Source: Nevskia sp035651715 (GTDB lineage: Bacteria > Pseudomonadota > Gammaproteobacteria > Nevskiales > Nevskiaceae). From it: a DNA stretch of 64,000 nt. How positions within the stretch are numbered: position 1 is the stretch's first letter; every line of letters starts with the position of its first letter. Position numbers and translations under genes: made by a program. Under the pieces are notes generated by a model. It was not told where the DNA came from, made no database searches, and saw only the letters and a program-made list of their open reading frames with translations. The DNA lies in contig DASRFD010000049.1 of assembly GCA_035651715.1 (NCBI GenBank), forward strand, positions 4,583 to 68,582. The letters run 5' to 3'. Below are positions 8,756-17,443 of the stretch, piece after piece.

Positions 8756-9420
8756 ATCTCGAACCCGTCCTCGACCACACCGGCCTGCACCCGGCCGCCG
8801 GCTGGATCGCCGCGCCGCAGCGCATTCCCACGCCGCCGCCGGGGCGGCGCGGCCTGGCCTTCCGCGGCATGTCGCTGGCGGCCCGCGCCTTCGGCCGCGC
8901 CGAGGTGCCGGACATCTTCGCGGTGTTCCACCTCAATGCGCGGCTGTTCTGGCCCTGGCTGTTCTTCGCCTCCCGCCTGATGCCGGGCGGGCGCCTGCCG
9001 GCGCGCGAGCGGGAGAAGCTGATCCTGCGCACCGCCTGGCTCACCCGCAGCCTTTACGAGTGGGGCCAGCACGTGGAGATCGGCCTGCGCGTGGGGCTGG
9101 GCGACGCCGAGATCCTGCGCGTCGCCCGCGGGCCGGAGCAGTGCGAAGATCCCGCCGAGCGCCTGCTGCTGCAGGCCTGCGACGAGCTGGTGCGCGGGCG
9201 CCACCTCGCCGAGGCCACCTGGGCGCAGCTGGCGCAGCGCTACGACGACAAGCGGCTGATCGAGATCGTGATCCTGGTCGGCCACTACGTCATGGTCGCC
9301 GGGTTCCTCAACAGCGCCGGTTTGAAGCTGGAGCCCCCGATCGCGGCGAAGCTGGAGGCCTTCCACCAGCGGCTGGCGGCTCAAGGCCTTCAGGCCGGAG
9401 AGCCGGCCATTCCCGGTTGA
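8752..9420 (+). CDS. carboxymuconolactone decarboxylase family protein
   Basis: Alpha-helical CMD/AhpD-superfamily protein, 222 aa. The core (about 80-200) has REREKLILRTAWLTRSLYEWGQHVEIG and ELIEIVIL-like helices (RLIEIVILVGHYVMVAGFLNS). The CxxC redox pair of AhpD is absent, so peroxidase-type chemistry is unlikely; the EWGQHVE histidine resembles the catalytic or metal-binding position of CMD-like proteins. The start codon overlaps the AraC stop (ATGA), indicating one transcript and coupled translation. Such proteins often sit in catabolic operons of hydrophobic compounds. The exact reaction is unknown. Confidence 0.82.
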   Translation: MNLEPVLDHTGLHPAAGWIAAPQRIPTPPPGRRGLAFRGMSLAARAFGRAEVPDIFAVFHLNARLFWPWLFFASRLMPGGRLPAREREKLILRTAWLTRSLYEWGQHVEIGLRVGLGDAEILRVARGPEQCEDPAERLLLQACDELVRGRHLAEATWAQLAQRYDDKRLIEIVILVGHYVMVAGFLNSAGLKLEPPIAAKLEAFHQRLAAQGLQAGEPAIPG

Positions 9421-9455
9421 AGCGGTGGGGCGGCCTGCGGCCTGCCTGGATCGGT

Positions 9456-10079
9456 TCACCGCGCCATCAGGGTCTCGAACCGCCGCCTCACCTCCGGCCA
9501 TTCCGCCGCCACGATCGAGTACCGCGCCGAGTCGCGCGCGATGAAGTCCGCCGCCATGCGGTGGGAGCGCAGGACGCCCTCGAAGCGGCAGCCGATCCGC
9601 TCCATCGCCGCGCGCGAGCGCGCGTTGCGCACATCGGTGTGCAGGCAGACCCGCAGCATGCCCCAGGTGTCGAAGGCGTGGCCCAGCATCAGCCGCTTGG
9701 CCTCGGTGTTGGCGCCGCTGCGCACCGCGCCCGGCGCCAGCCAGGTGTAGCCGATCTCGCCGGCGTCCGGTGCGGCCCGCCCATGGCGTTGATGCCCCGG
9801 CGGCCAGGCCCACCATTCGAGCAGGAAGAAGCGGGTCGAGCCCAGCACCACGCCGTCCTCCTGCCGCACGGTGGCGAAGGGCAGGGCGGCGCCGGCATCG
9901 CGCATCGCCAGCGCCGCGGCGACGTAGCGCTCCGCCTCCGCCGCGCCGCGCGGCACCGGGCTCCACTGGTACAGCCCCGCGTCGCCGGCCGAGGCCGCCG
10001 CCAGCCCCGGAATATGCCGGGTGTCGAGAGGTTCGAGCCGGATGTGCCGGCCGTGCAGGGTCAGCGCTTCGATGTTCAT
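9456..10079 (-). CDS. GNAT family N-acetyltransferase (RimJ/RimL-like)
   Basis: Acetyl-CoA-dependent N-acetyltransferase, 207 aa. Features: LHGRHIRLEPLDTRH at the N-terminus, GEIGYTWLAPGAVRSGANTE with the acetyl-CoA loop region near 110-130, and MLRVCLHTDVRNARSRAAMERIG with FEGVLR, hallmarks of the RimJ/RimL subgroup that acetylates protein N-termini or small molecules. Convergent with the CMD gene (35-base gap) and 47 bases beyond the desaturase-like gene, so it could be co-transcribed with the latter. The substrate cannot be told from sequence. Confidence 0.87.
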   Translation of the reverse strand: MNIEALTLHGRHIRLEPLDTRHIPGLAAASAGDAGLYQWSPVPRGAAEAERYVAAALAMRDAGAALPFATVRQEDGVVLGSTRFFLLEWWAWPPGHQRHGRAAPDAGEIGYTWLAPGAVRSGANTEAKRLMLGHAFDTWGMLRVCLHTDVRNARSRAAMERIGCRFEGVLRSHRMAADFIARDSARYSIVAAEWPEVRRRFETLMAR

Positions 10080-10126
10080 GGCGCGGCACTATGCGCCCCC
10101 GCCGGGTGGGGGACAAGAGACAGGCC

Positions 10127-11011
10127 CTAGGCGCGGTTCCTGGTCCACTCGGGCGGGGCCCACAGGTGCTTCAGGCGCAGCCACAACGGCCCGGGCCGCA
10201 GTACCTCGCGCCACATCCCGGCGAACTCGTGGAAGTTGAGCTTGAGCAGGTTGCCGCTGCGCGGCTGGCGCGGCACGCCGTAGTCCACCGCCTCGCGCTC
10301 CTCGACGTAGGTGCCGAACAGGCGGTCGAACACGATCAGCACGCCGCCGTAGTTGTGGTCGATGTAGCGCGGGTTGCGGCCGTGGTGCGCGCGGTGGTTG
10401 CTGGGGGTGTCGAACAGGTACTCGACCCAGGGGTGCAGCTTGCCCACGCTCTCGGTGTGGATGAAGAACTGGTAGCTCAGGTCGCAGGCGTAAAGGAAGA
10501 ACACCACTGCCGGGTGCACCCCCAGCAGCACCAGCGGCATGAAGAACAGCCACCAGCCGGTGACCGAGTAGAGCAGGCCCTGGCGCATCGCCGTGGTCAT
10601 GTTCATGCGCTCGCCCGAGTGATGCACCACGTGCGCGCTCCAGAACCAGCGCACGCGGTGGCTGGTGCGGTGGAACCAGTAGTAGCAGAATTCCACGCCG
10701 GCGAAGATCGGCAGGATGGTCCAGCCGTTGGCGGGGATGGTCCACAACCGGTGGGCGTAAAACCAGCCGGCCGCCGCGCCGGTGACCAGCGCGTACGCGC
10801 CCAGCTCGAACAGCTGGTAGGCGGCTCCCAGGCCGAGGTTGACCAGGATGTCGCGGCCGCGGAACTGCTCCGGCCGGCCGCGCCGGCGCATCGCCCACCA
10901 CTCCAGCGCGAAGCCGAGCAGGAACAGCGGCGTCATCGCCGTCAGCAGCAGCTGCTTCCAGTCCGCGTCCGGCCCCAGCAGTGCCTGCACCTGCGTCATC
11001 CAGTCCATCAT
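10127..11011 (-). CDS. sterol desaturase / fatty acid hydroxylase family membrane protein
   Basis: Integral-membrane di-iron oxygenase of the fatty-acid hydroxylase superfamily, 294 aa with about five hydrophobic segments. The histidine clusters are intact: HRTSH near 114-118, HVVHH near 127-131, NHRAHH near 205-210 and DHNYGG near 218. Expected reaction: O2-dependent hydroxylation or desaturation of a lipid or sterol-like alkyl chain at the inner membrane. Two ATGs are adjacent at the start. The TAG stop is followed by GGCCTGT, like the end of the MITE seen at 52526. Divergent from an AraC regulator that may control it. A shorter relative lies at 42371-43087. Confidence 0.88.
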   Translation of the reverse strand: MMDWMTQVQALLGPDADWKQLLLTAMTPLFLLGFALEWWAMRRRGRPEQFRGRDILVNLGLGAAYQLFELGAYALVTGAAAGWFYAHRLWTIPANGWTILPIFAGVEFCYYWFHRTSHRVRWFWSAHVVHHSGERMNMTTAMRQGLLYSVTGWWLFFMPLVLLGVHPAVVFFLYACDLSYQFFIHTESVGKLHPWVEYLFDTPSNHRAHHGRNPRYIDHNYGGVLIVFDRLFGTYVEEREAVDYGVPRQPRSGNLLKLNFHEFAGMWREVLRPGPLWLRLKHLWAPPEWTRNRA

Positions 11012-11105
11012 GCCCGGTCCTCCCGGAATTCCGATGGCGGCATTGTTCCGTCAGGCGGGCCCGCGGGGATTGACCCGGCCGGACAAATTTTTGACACTTC
11101 CCGCC

Positions 11106-12128
11106 ATGGCCGGGACGGGGGCAAGCGCGGAAGTGCGGGGCATGGTGCCCAGCGCCTACGTGCGCCTGCTTTACGAATACCTGGAGCGCCAGGGCCTGGA
11201 CCCGCGCCGGCTGCTGCGCGAGCCGCCGCCGCAGGCGGCCGACCGCGGCGGCGGCCGCTATCCCGTGGCGCGCTGGCGGGCGCTGCTGGAGCGCGCCGCC
11301 GCCGCGCTGGACGACCCCCTGCTCGGCCTCAAGCTCGGCCGCAGCATCACCCCGGCGCACCTCGGGGTGATCGGCTACGTCCTGCTCGCCTGCGGCAACC
11401 TCGGCGCCGCGCTGCAGCGGCTGGAGCAGTACCAGCGCCTGGTTTACGACGTGAACCCCATGCGCACCCAGGCCGAAGGCACGGCAGTGGTGCTGGAGTG
11501 GGGCGTGGAGCAGGGCCGCCCCGGTTCGCTGGCCGACGAGACCGCCATCGCCGCCCTGGTCCAGATGGCGCGGGACCTCAGCGGCAGGCGCTTCGCGCCG
11601 GACGAGGTCGGCTTCGTCAACCCCGCGCCCGCCAGCCTCAAGCCCTACCGCGACTGGTTCGGCTGCCCGGTGCGCTTCGGCCAGCCCCGCACCACCTTGC
11701 GCTTCCCGGCGCGGTACCTCGGCCTGCCGCTGCGACAGCCGGATGCCGCACTGCTGGCGCTGCTGCAGCGGCAGGCCGATGCGCTGCTGGCCGAGCTGCC
11801 CGGCAGCGACGACCTGGAGCAGTCGGTGCGCCGCTGCATCGTGCGGCTCAGCCGCGAGGGGCAGGTGGCGCTGGAGCGCGTCGCCGCCGAGCTGCACACC
11901 ACGCCGCGGACCCTGCACCGCAGGCTGGAGGAGCGCGGTCGCAATTTCCGCGGCTTGCGCGAGGACACGCGCCGCCGCCTCGCCGAGGACTACCTGCGCG
12001 ATCCGCGCCTGCGGCTGGTCGAGATTGCGCAGCTGCTGGGATTCTCGGAGCAGAGCGCGTTCAGCCGCTCGTTCCGGCGCTGGACGGGCGAGACGCCCAA
12101 GCGCTGGCGGGACGCGCAGAAGGGCTAG
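11106..12128 (+). CDS. AraC family transcriptional regulator (Arabinose_bd type)
   Basis: Second regulator of the same architecture as the one at 7703, about 340 aa: sensor domain (DPLLGLKLGRSITPAHLGVIGY) and a C-terminal HTH pair (AAELHTTPRTLHRRLEERG, IAQLLGFSEQSAFSRSFRRW). The start is uncertain: ATG 11106 has no clear Shine-Dalgarno site, while in-frame ATG 11142 (MVPSAYVRLL) follows GCGGGG; the protein would be 340 or 328 aa. It is divergent from the desaturase-like gene, the likely target. Its TAG stop shares the CTAG at 12125-12128 with the stop of the convergent HAD gene. Confidence 0.88.
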   Translation: MAGTGASAEVRGMVPSAYVRLLYEYLERQGLDPRRLLREPPPQAADRGGGRYPVARWRALLERAAAALDDPLLGLKLGRSITPAHLGVIGYVLLACGNLGAALQRLEQYQRLVYDVNPMRTQAEGTAVVLEWGVEQGRPGSLADETAIAALVQMARDLSGRRFAPDEVGFVNPAPASLKPYRDWFGCPVRFGQPRTTLRFPARYLGLPLRQPDAALLALLQRQADALLAELPGSDDLEQSVRRCIVRLSREGQVALERVAAELHTTPRTLHRRLEERGRNFRGLREDTRRRLAEDYLRDPRLRLVEIAQLLGFSEQSAFSRSFRRWTGETPKRWRDAQKG

Positions 12129-12769
12129 ACCCCCAACACCCCGAGCACCTCGTCCAGCCGGCGGATCGACCGCACCGGCGCCGGAATCTGCGGATCCGCC
12201 TGTTCCGGCTGGAAGGCCAGCACCCGCATCCCCGCCGCCAATGCCGCCTGCACGCCCACCAGGCTGTCCTCCACCACCAGGCAGGCGGCCGGCTCGGCGC
12301 CCAGCGCCCGCGCCGCGTGCAGGAACAGCCCCGGGTCCGGTTTCCAGGTCTGCAACTCGTAGCCGCTGAAGATGCGGTCCTCGAAGTAGGGCAGCAGCCC
12401 GGTGAGGCTCAGGCTCAGCTCGATTTTCTCGCGCGGCCCGCTCGAGGCGACGCAGATCGGGATGGCGCGATCGTGCAGGGCGCGCACCAGTTCCGGCGCG
12501 CCGGGGACGGGCCGCAGTTCGCGGCGGAAGGTTGCGGCGGTGCGCAGCCGCACCTGGGCGACGAAGTCCTCCGGCAGGGGCTTGCCGAGCCAGACGCGGA
12601 TCTGGGCGACGCAGTCGTCCAGCCTCCAGCCGCGGAACAGCCGGTTGGTTTCCTTCAACGGCCGCCGCACGCCGAGCTCCGCCGCCATCTCCAGCAGGAC
12701 CCTGGTGCCCAGCTCCTCGCTGTCGACCAGGGTGCCGTCGACGTCGAACAGCACCAGCGCCGGGCGCAT
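12125..12769 (-). CDS. HAD-superfamily phosphatase, beta-phosphoglucomutase-like subfamily
   Basis: Cytoplasmic HAD hydrolase, 214 aa, the typical subfamily IA length. Motif I FDVDGTLVDSEE with nucleophile Asp9 and Asp11, motif II Ser in VASSGPREK near 110, motif III Lys in WKPDPGLF near 145 and motif IV VVEDSLVGVQA near 170. A helical cap lies between motifs I and II. Such enzymes dephosphorylate or isomerise small phosphorylated metabolites; the substrate is not predictable. It starts 11 bases after the upstream ICMT-like gene, so the two probably form one transcript. Confidence 0.88.
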   Translation of the reverse strand: MRPALVLFDVDGTLVDSEELGTRVLLEMAAELGVRRPLKETNRLFRGWRLDDCVAQIRVWLGKPLPEDFVAQVRLRTAATFRRELRPVPGAPELVRALHDRAIPICVASSGPREKIELSLSLTGLLPYFEDRIFSGYELQTWKPDPGLFLHAARALGAEPAACLVVEDSLVGVQAALAAGMRVLAFQPEQADPQIPAPVRSIRRLDEVLGVLGV

Positions 12770-12780
12770 CGCGGCGGCGT

Positions 12781-14205
12781 TCAGCGCCGCGCCGCCTTGG
12801 CCAGCTTGGCCGGCTTCTCCCGGGGCGGAGCCGGCGCCTGCGCCTGCGGCGCCGCGGCGCCCGCGGGCGGCTTGTAGCGGAAGATCGGGAACAGGCGGCC
12901 GACCCAGCGCATGATGCCGTGCTCCTCCATCCACAGCGCATAGGCGACGTAGTCCGGATCGCGCAGGCTGAGGTGGTTCTCCTCGGTCCGCGCGCGCAGG
13001 TAGTACACCAGGTTGAGCAGGCCGATCAGGCAGCAGTTGCGCAGCGCGTCGTACCACTGCGCCTGCGGCTCCCACACCCAGGGCACCGAGATGATCCACC
13101 AGCTCAGGTTCTTCGACAGGTAGGCCGGGTGCTTGGTGAAGCGGTAGGGGCCGCTGGTGATGACGCCGCGGTAGGTCAGGTTGGAGAAGCGCATGCCGAA
13201 CGACACCGTCGCCAGGCCGTAGATGAACACCAGCACGATGATTGCGGCCGCCCACAGGCTGCGCAGCGCGGGGTAGGCGGCCAGCCAGTTGTCCCAGTAG
13301 ACGCTGTCGTCGTAGTGCAGGTAGGTGCCGCCGATGATCGAGTAGAACGGCTGGTAGCACATCAGCGCGATGACCCAGCCGAAGGCGGTGGGCTCGGTGC
13401 TGCGGATGTGCGAATCGAACAGGCGCAGGGTGATGGTGTAGCCGACCACGCAGAACAGCAGGTCGACCATGTATCCGATGTCGTAAAGGAACTGGTACCA
13501 GTTGTGCCAGTCGGTGCGGAAGTTGAGGTAGGCGGCGCCGAGCGAGCCCACCTCGCCGGCCAGGTACACCGCCATCAGCGGCAGAAAGAAGGCCTTCACC
13601 GTCCAGCCCATGAAGTGATTGCGCAGTTCCGGGCCTTCGATGCAGTTGCGGCCCAGCACCAGCATGCCGAGCTGCCAGTAGCCGTCGTTCGGCTGGTGCA
13701 GGCGTCGCTGGATCCAGGCGAAGTAGAACGGCGCCAGCGGCACCACCACCCAGGCCAGGGCGGTGATGTAGGCCCAGAAGGGGCCGTAGAAGCGGTTGCG
13801 GTCCAGCGAGTACTCGGGGAACAGCCAGTAGACGAAGCCGATGATCGCCAGCGTCGCGGCGAAGCCGAGCAGGCGCACCACCAGCCGCCCGGCGTCGAAC
13901 GGCCGCAGCGGCTGCGGCGCGAGGCCGCTGCCGGGATTGCGGTAGCTGCGCTGCCAGAACAGCTCGCCGCCGCCGATGATGGCGACCACCACGCCGCAAC
14001 CGACCATGGCGATCAGCAGGTGGTTGTTGGCGATGCTGCCGAGATCGCCCGGCAGCGGCCCGATCAGGGCGTCGAGCGCCGGCCCCCACTGCAGCAGCAC
14101 CAGGATCGCGCCGAGGCCGCCGGCGAGGCCGAGCAGGCTGAGGCCGAGATGGGCGGCGGAGCGCGGCACTTGCGCGGGCGCGGCGGGTTGGCTGGGTGCG
14201 GGCAT
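12781..14205 (-). CDS. isoprenylcysteine carboxylmethyltransferase-family membrane protein
   Basis: Polytopic membrane protein, 474 aa, with some ten hydrophobic segments. The C-terminal quarter carries the ICMT/PEMT signature: GVITSGPYRFTKHPAYLSKN near 350 and TEENHLSLRDPDYVAY near 425. This fold binds S-adenosylmethionine at the membrane and methylates lipids or lipid-linked groups, but NADPH-dependent reductases share it, so the reaction is open. It is longer than a typical bacterial ICMT (about 200 aa); the first 330 residues are an extra membrane domain I do not recognise. The tail is Ala/Pro-rich and basic. Confidence 0.72.
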   Translation of the reverse strand: MPAPSQPAAPAQVPRSAAHLGLSLLGLAGGLGAILVLLQWGPALDALIGPLPGDLGSIANNHLLIAMVGCGVVVAIIGGGELFWQRSYRNPGSGLAPQPLRPFDAGRLVVRLLGFAATLAIIGFVYWLFPEYSLDRNRFYGPFWAYITALAWVVVPLAPFYFAWIQRRLHQPNDGYWQLGMLVLGRNCIEGPELRNHFMGWTVKAFFLPLMAVYLAGEVGSLGAAYLNFRTDWHNWYQFLYDIGYMVDLLFCVVGYTITLRLFDSHIRSTEPTAFGWVIALMCYQPFYSIIGGTYLHYDDSVYWDNWLAAYPALRSLWAAAIIVLVFIYGLATVSFGMRFSNLTYRGVITSGPYRFTKHPAYLSKNLSWWIISVPWVWEPQAQWYDALRNCCLIGLLNLVYYLRARTEENHLSLRDPDYVAYALWMEEHGIMRWVGRLFPIFRYKPPAGAAAPQAQAPAPPREKPAKLAKAARR

Positions 14206-14286
14206 GCGTGGTCCTGAAGGTCCCTGGCGCTGGTCGGACGGGTGGTCAGCTAGTGTTGCATGCTCCCGGCGCTGCGTTCAAAGCGA

Positions 14287-15066
14287 TCAGCCGGCCGGCG
14301 GAGCGTCCAATGCCCGCGCCGGGTCGAACTGCAGCTTCACGCCGGACAAGCCCTTGGCCAGGGCGGCGCGCAGCAGGGCCGCCAGCTGCGCCGCGGCCTC
14401 GGCGTAGCCCAGGCCCTGCGGCCGGATGTTGGAGATGCAGTTGCGTTCGGCATCGTGCCGGCCGACCCGCGGCGCGTAGGTGAGGTAGGCGCCGAGGCTG
14501 TCCGGCGACGACAGGCCGGGACGCTCGCCGATGAGGCTGACGGCCACGCGGGCGCCGAGCCGCTCGCCGACCTCGTCGGCCAGCGCCACGCGTGCCCGCG
14601 TCGCGATCACCAGCGGCGCCAGGCTCAGGCCGCCCAGCCAGGGCCGCAGCGCGCGCAGCAGCGGTGCGGCATGCCGCTGCAGCGCCACCGCGGAAAGGCC
14701 GTCACCGAGCACAAGCGCCAGGTCGGCGCCGCCGCCGGCCGGCAGTGCCGCCAGTGACTCCGGGGCGAGCCGGCGGCCCCAGTCCGGCCGCGCCAGGTAA
14801 GCGCCCTGGTCCGGCGCGCGGCTGCGCACCTCCAGCACCGGCCACCCTTCTGCTTCCAGCGCGGCGCGCAGCGCCGCCGCGTCGAGCGGCGCCAGCACGG
14901 CGTCGCGCGCCTGGGCATGGGCCAGCTCGAAGGCCAGTACCTCGCGCGTCGGCAGGCTGGCGCCGCTGCGGCCCAGGGCGATGCGCGCGGCGGTGTGGCG
15001 GCGCAGCGCGGCCCAGCCGTCCTCGTTCACCGGCGCGGCGTGCGGGTCGCGGCGCTTCAGGCTCAT
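14287..15066 (-). CDS. eutC: ethanolamine ammonia-lyase light chain EutC
   Basis: Small subunit of the adenosylcobalamin-dependent ethanolamine ammonia-lyase, which converts ethanolamine to acetaldehyde and ammonia. 259 aa, normal length. Recognisable parts: RRHTAARIALGRSGASLPT near the N-terminus, VLGDGLSAVALQRHA, VSLIGERPGLSSPDSLGAYLTY, and RNCISNIRPQGLGYAEAA toward the end, all conserved in EutC. The ATG overlaps the eutB stop (ATGA), so the subunits are made together. No microcompartment, reactivase (eutA) or permease gene lies next to it. Confidence 0.95.
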   Translation of the reverse strand: MSLKRRDPHAAPVNEDGWAALRRHTAARIALGRSGASLPTREVLAFELAHAQARDAVLAPLDAAALRAALEAEGWPVLEVRSRAPDQGAYLARPDWGRRLAPESLAALPAGGGADLALVLGDGLSAVALQRHAAPLLRALRPWLGGLSLAPLVIATRARVALADEVGERLGARVAVSLIGERPGLSSPDSLGAYLTYAPRVGRHDAERNCISNIRPQGLGYAEAAAQLAALLRAALAKGLSGVKLQFDPARALDAPPAG

Positions 15067-16454
15067 GCCGCGGTCTCGGCAAAGGCGATCAGCTTCGGCA
15101 ACGCAATGGCCCGCGCATCGCACAGGCGCCCGCCGTCGTCGACGATGCCCTGCGCCTGCAGCCAGGCTTCGAACTCCGGCGCGTGGCGCAGGCTCAGCGC
15201 CCGGCGCAGGTACAGCGCGTCGTGGAAGCTGGTGCTCTGGTAGTTGAGCATGATGTCGTCGGCGCCCGGCACGCCCATGATGTAGTTGACGCCGGCGGCG
15301 CCGAGCAGCAGGAGCAGGTTGTCCATGTCGTCCTGGTCGGCCTCGGCGTGGTTGGTGTAGCACACGTCCACGCCCATCGGCAGGCCCAGCAGCTTGCCGC
15401 AGAAGTGGTCCTCCAGCGCGGCGCGCACGATCTGCTTGCCGTCGTAGAGGTACTCCGGGCCGATGAAGCCGACCACGGTGTTGACCAGCAACGGCGAAAA
15501 AGCGCGCGCCACGGCATAGGCGCGCGCTTCCATCGTCTGCTGGTCCACGCCGTGGTGCGCGCCGGCCGACAGCGCGCTGCCCTGGCCGGTCTCGAAGTAC
15601 ATGACGTGGTCGCCGAGCGTACCGCGCCGCAGCGACAGCGCGGCGTCGCGCCCCTCGCGCAACAGCCGCAGGTCGATGCCGAAGCTGCGGTTCAGCGCTT
15701 CGCTGCCGCCGATCGACTGGAACACCAGGTCCAGCGGCAGGCCGCGTTCGATCGCCTCGATCTGCCGCGTCAGGTGGGCCAGCACGCAGGACTGCGTCGG
15801 AATGTCGAAGCGCGCGATCAGTTCGTCCAGCAGGCGCCACAGCCCGGCCAGCCTGGCCGGATCGTCGGTGGCCGGATTGATGCCGATCACCGCGTCGCCC
15901 GCGCCGTAGAGCAGGCCGTCGAGGATGCTGGCGGCAATGCCTTTCGGATCGTCGGTGGGATGGTTGGGCTGCAGCCGCACCGCCAGGCGGCCGGGCAGAC
16001 CCAGCGTGTTGCGGAAGCGCGTCACCACGCTGCACTTGCGCGCCGCCAGGATCAGGTCCTGGTTGCGCATCAGCTTGCTCACCGCCGCGGCCATCTCCGG
16101 CGTCAGGCCGGGCGCCAGCGCGGCCAGGGCCGCCGTGTCGGCCCGGTCGGACAGCAGCCAGTCGCGGAATTCGCCGACGCTGAAGCCGTGCAGCGGGGCG
16201 AAGGCGGCGGCGTCGTGCGTGTCGACGATCAGCCGCGTCACCTCGTCGCTCTCGTAAGGCACCAGCGGTTGTTCGAGGAACTCCGGCAGCGGCAGGTCGG
16301 CGAGCGCCAGCTTGGCCGCGGCCCGCTCCTCGCGGCTGGCGGCGGCGATGCCGGCGAGCTGGTCGCCGGAACGCGCCGGGCTGGCCTTGGCCAGCAGCTC
16401 GCGCAGGTCGGCGAAGACGTGGCTGCGGATGCCGATGCGCGCCGAGTAGCTCAT
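15063..16454 (-). CDS. eutB: ethanolamine ammonia-lyase heavy chain EutB
   Basis: Large catalytic TIM-barrel subunit of ethanolamine ammonia-lyase, 463 aa (typical about 455). Conserved blocks: FRDWLLSDRAD, SKLMRNQDLI, RLQPNHPTDDPKG, GDAVIGINPATD, VFQSIGGSEALNRSFGID, YFETGQGSALSAGAHHGVDQ, GFIGPEYLYDGKQI, CYTNHAEADQDDMDNLL and VPGADDIMLNYQS, which line the substrate and B12 site. Together with EutC it lets the cell take nitrogen and carbon from ethanolamine, probably released from phosphatidylethanolamine. It starts 24 bases after the small secreted-protein gene. No dedicated EutR-like regulator is adjacent. Confidence 0.96.
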   Translation of the reverse strand: MSYSARIGIRSHVFADLRELLAKASPARSGDQLAGIAAASREERAAAKLALADLPLPEFLEQPLVPYESDEVTRLIVDTHDAAAFAPLHGFSVGEFRDWLLSDRADTAALAALAPGLTPEMAAAVSKLMRNQDLILAARKCSVVTRFRNTLGLPGRLAVRLQPNHPTDDPKGIAASILDGLLYGAGDAVIGINPATDDPARLAGLWRLLDELIARFDIPTQSCVLAHLTRQIEAIERGLPLDLVFQSIGGSEALNRSFGIDLRLLREGRDAALSLRRGTLGDHVMYFETGQGSALSAGAHHGVDQQTMEARAYAVARAFSPLLVNTVVGFIGPEYLYDGKQIVRAALEDHFCGKLLGLPMGVDVCYTNHAEADQDDMDNLLLLLGAAGVNYIMGVPGADDIMLNYQSTSFHDALYLRRALSLRHAPEFEAWLQAQGIVDDGGRLCDARAIALPKLIAFAETAA

Positions 16455-16478
16455 GCCGGACCGCGCCGTGCGCCGGTG

Positions 16479-16946
16479 TCAGGGCCGCGCCGCCGGCAGC
16501 AGCGCCGAGAGCGATTCGCCCAGCGGCGTGACCAGGTCCTCCAGCTGCCAGCAGCCGCTGGCGGCCGACCGGCGCAGCTTCAGCCGCACGGTGCGGGCCT
16601 GGCCGCCGTCGCCGGCGTAGCGCATCGCCACCACCGCGCGGTCGCCGTCCTGCGATTCGCGCTCGAAGCGCAGGGGCGGGGCGATGCTGCCGTCCGCCGC
16701 GCCCAGCCAGGGGTCGTAGCGCAGGCCGCAGCCCGGGTGCTTCTCCCAGCAGTCGCGCTGGGCCTGGAGGCGGCCCAGCAGCGGCGGCGCCACCAGTTCG
16801 CTCACCCGCTGCGGCGATTCGTTGAAAAAGGAGTAGCCGGAGCGGTAGAAGGCTTGCGCGAAAGTTTCCGGATAGGGGGAGCAGGACTGCGCGGCCGCGG
16901 TGGCGGTCAGGCTGCCCAGCAGGCAGGCGGTCAACAATCGGCGCAT
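16479..16946 (-). CDS. hypothetical exported protein
   Basis: A 155-aa protein I do not recognise. It has a clear Sec signal peptide (cleavage likely after TAAAQ, residue 20), four cysteines that could form disulfides (one right after the signal peptide, one in RDCWEKH, one in PGCGLRY, one in SGCWQLED), and alternating strands in the second half. The layout recalls small periplasmic DUF3828-like proteins, but I would not assign it. It is transcribed in the direction of eutBC with a 24-base gap. Confidence 0.7.
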   Translation of the reverse strand: MRRLLTACLLGSLTATAAAQSCSPYPETFAQAFYRSGYSFFNESPQRVSELVAPPLLGRLQAQRDCWEKHPGCGLRYDPWLGAADGSIAPPLRFERESQDGDRAVVAMRYAGDGGQARTVRLKLRRSAASGCWQLEDLVTPLGESLSALLPAARP

Positions 16947-16973
16947 GGAAGGTGCAGGCTCGTCGTATGCCGT

Positions 16974-17384
16974 TCAGGCCGGCGTGGCGATCTCATCATA
17001 GCCGCGTCCCAGGAACTGGATCAGGCAGAAGCCGTGGCCGAAGGGATCGGCGAGGTGGGCGATGCGGCCCCAGTCGTGCGTTTCCGGCTCGCCTTCCAGC
17101 GTGGCGCCGGCGGCCCGGGCACGGCTCAGCGCGGCGCCGAGATCCGGCACCACGAAGTCCAGGTGCACCGGCGTCCAGTGGCGGCGGTAATCGCGGCGCT
17201 GCTCCAGGGTTTTCGCGGCGCGGCTGCCGGACGCCTTCAACAGCAGGTAGAACGGCGCCGCGGCGCCCTGCAGCTCGACGCCGGCCGCGCCGAAGCGGCG
17301 GCTGGGGCGCAGCCCGAAAGCGCCGGTGTAGAAAGCGACGGCCCGGTCCAGGTCGTCGACGTCGATGTTGACCAGCAGGTCCAT
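16974..17384 (-). CDS. VOC family (glyoxalase/bleomycin resistance) protein
   Basis: Single VOC module, 136 aa: two beta-alpha-beta-beta-beta units with NIDVDDLDRAVAFYTGAFGL at the N-terminus and PVHLDFVVPDLGAALSRARAAG in the second half, ending DPFGHGFCLIQF. VOC proteins bind a divalent metal and act as isomerases, dioxygenases or drug-binding proteins; candidate ligands are the first-strand region, the His of PVHLDF and Glu/His near the end. The specific reaction is unknown. The ATG at 17384 is the first start in frame before the domain. It lies 27 bases upstream of the exported-protein gene. Confidence 0.87.
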   Translation of the reverse strand: MDLLVNIDVDDLDRAVAFYTGAFGLRPSRRFGAAGVELQGAAAPFYLLLKASGSRAAKTLEQRRDYRRHWTPVHLDFVVPDLGAALSRARAAGATLEGEPETHDWGRIAHLADPFGHGFCLIQFLGRGYDEIATPA

Positions 17385-17443
17385 GGAAAAGCTCCGGCGG
17401 GAACGGCAGCCCGCAGTATGCCGCCGCCGGAGCCGCAGCGGCT

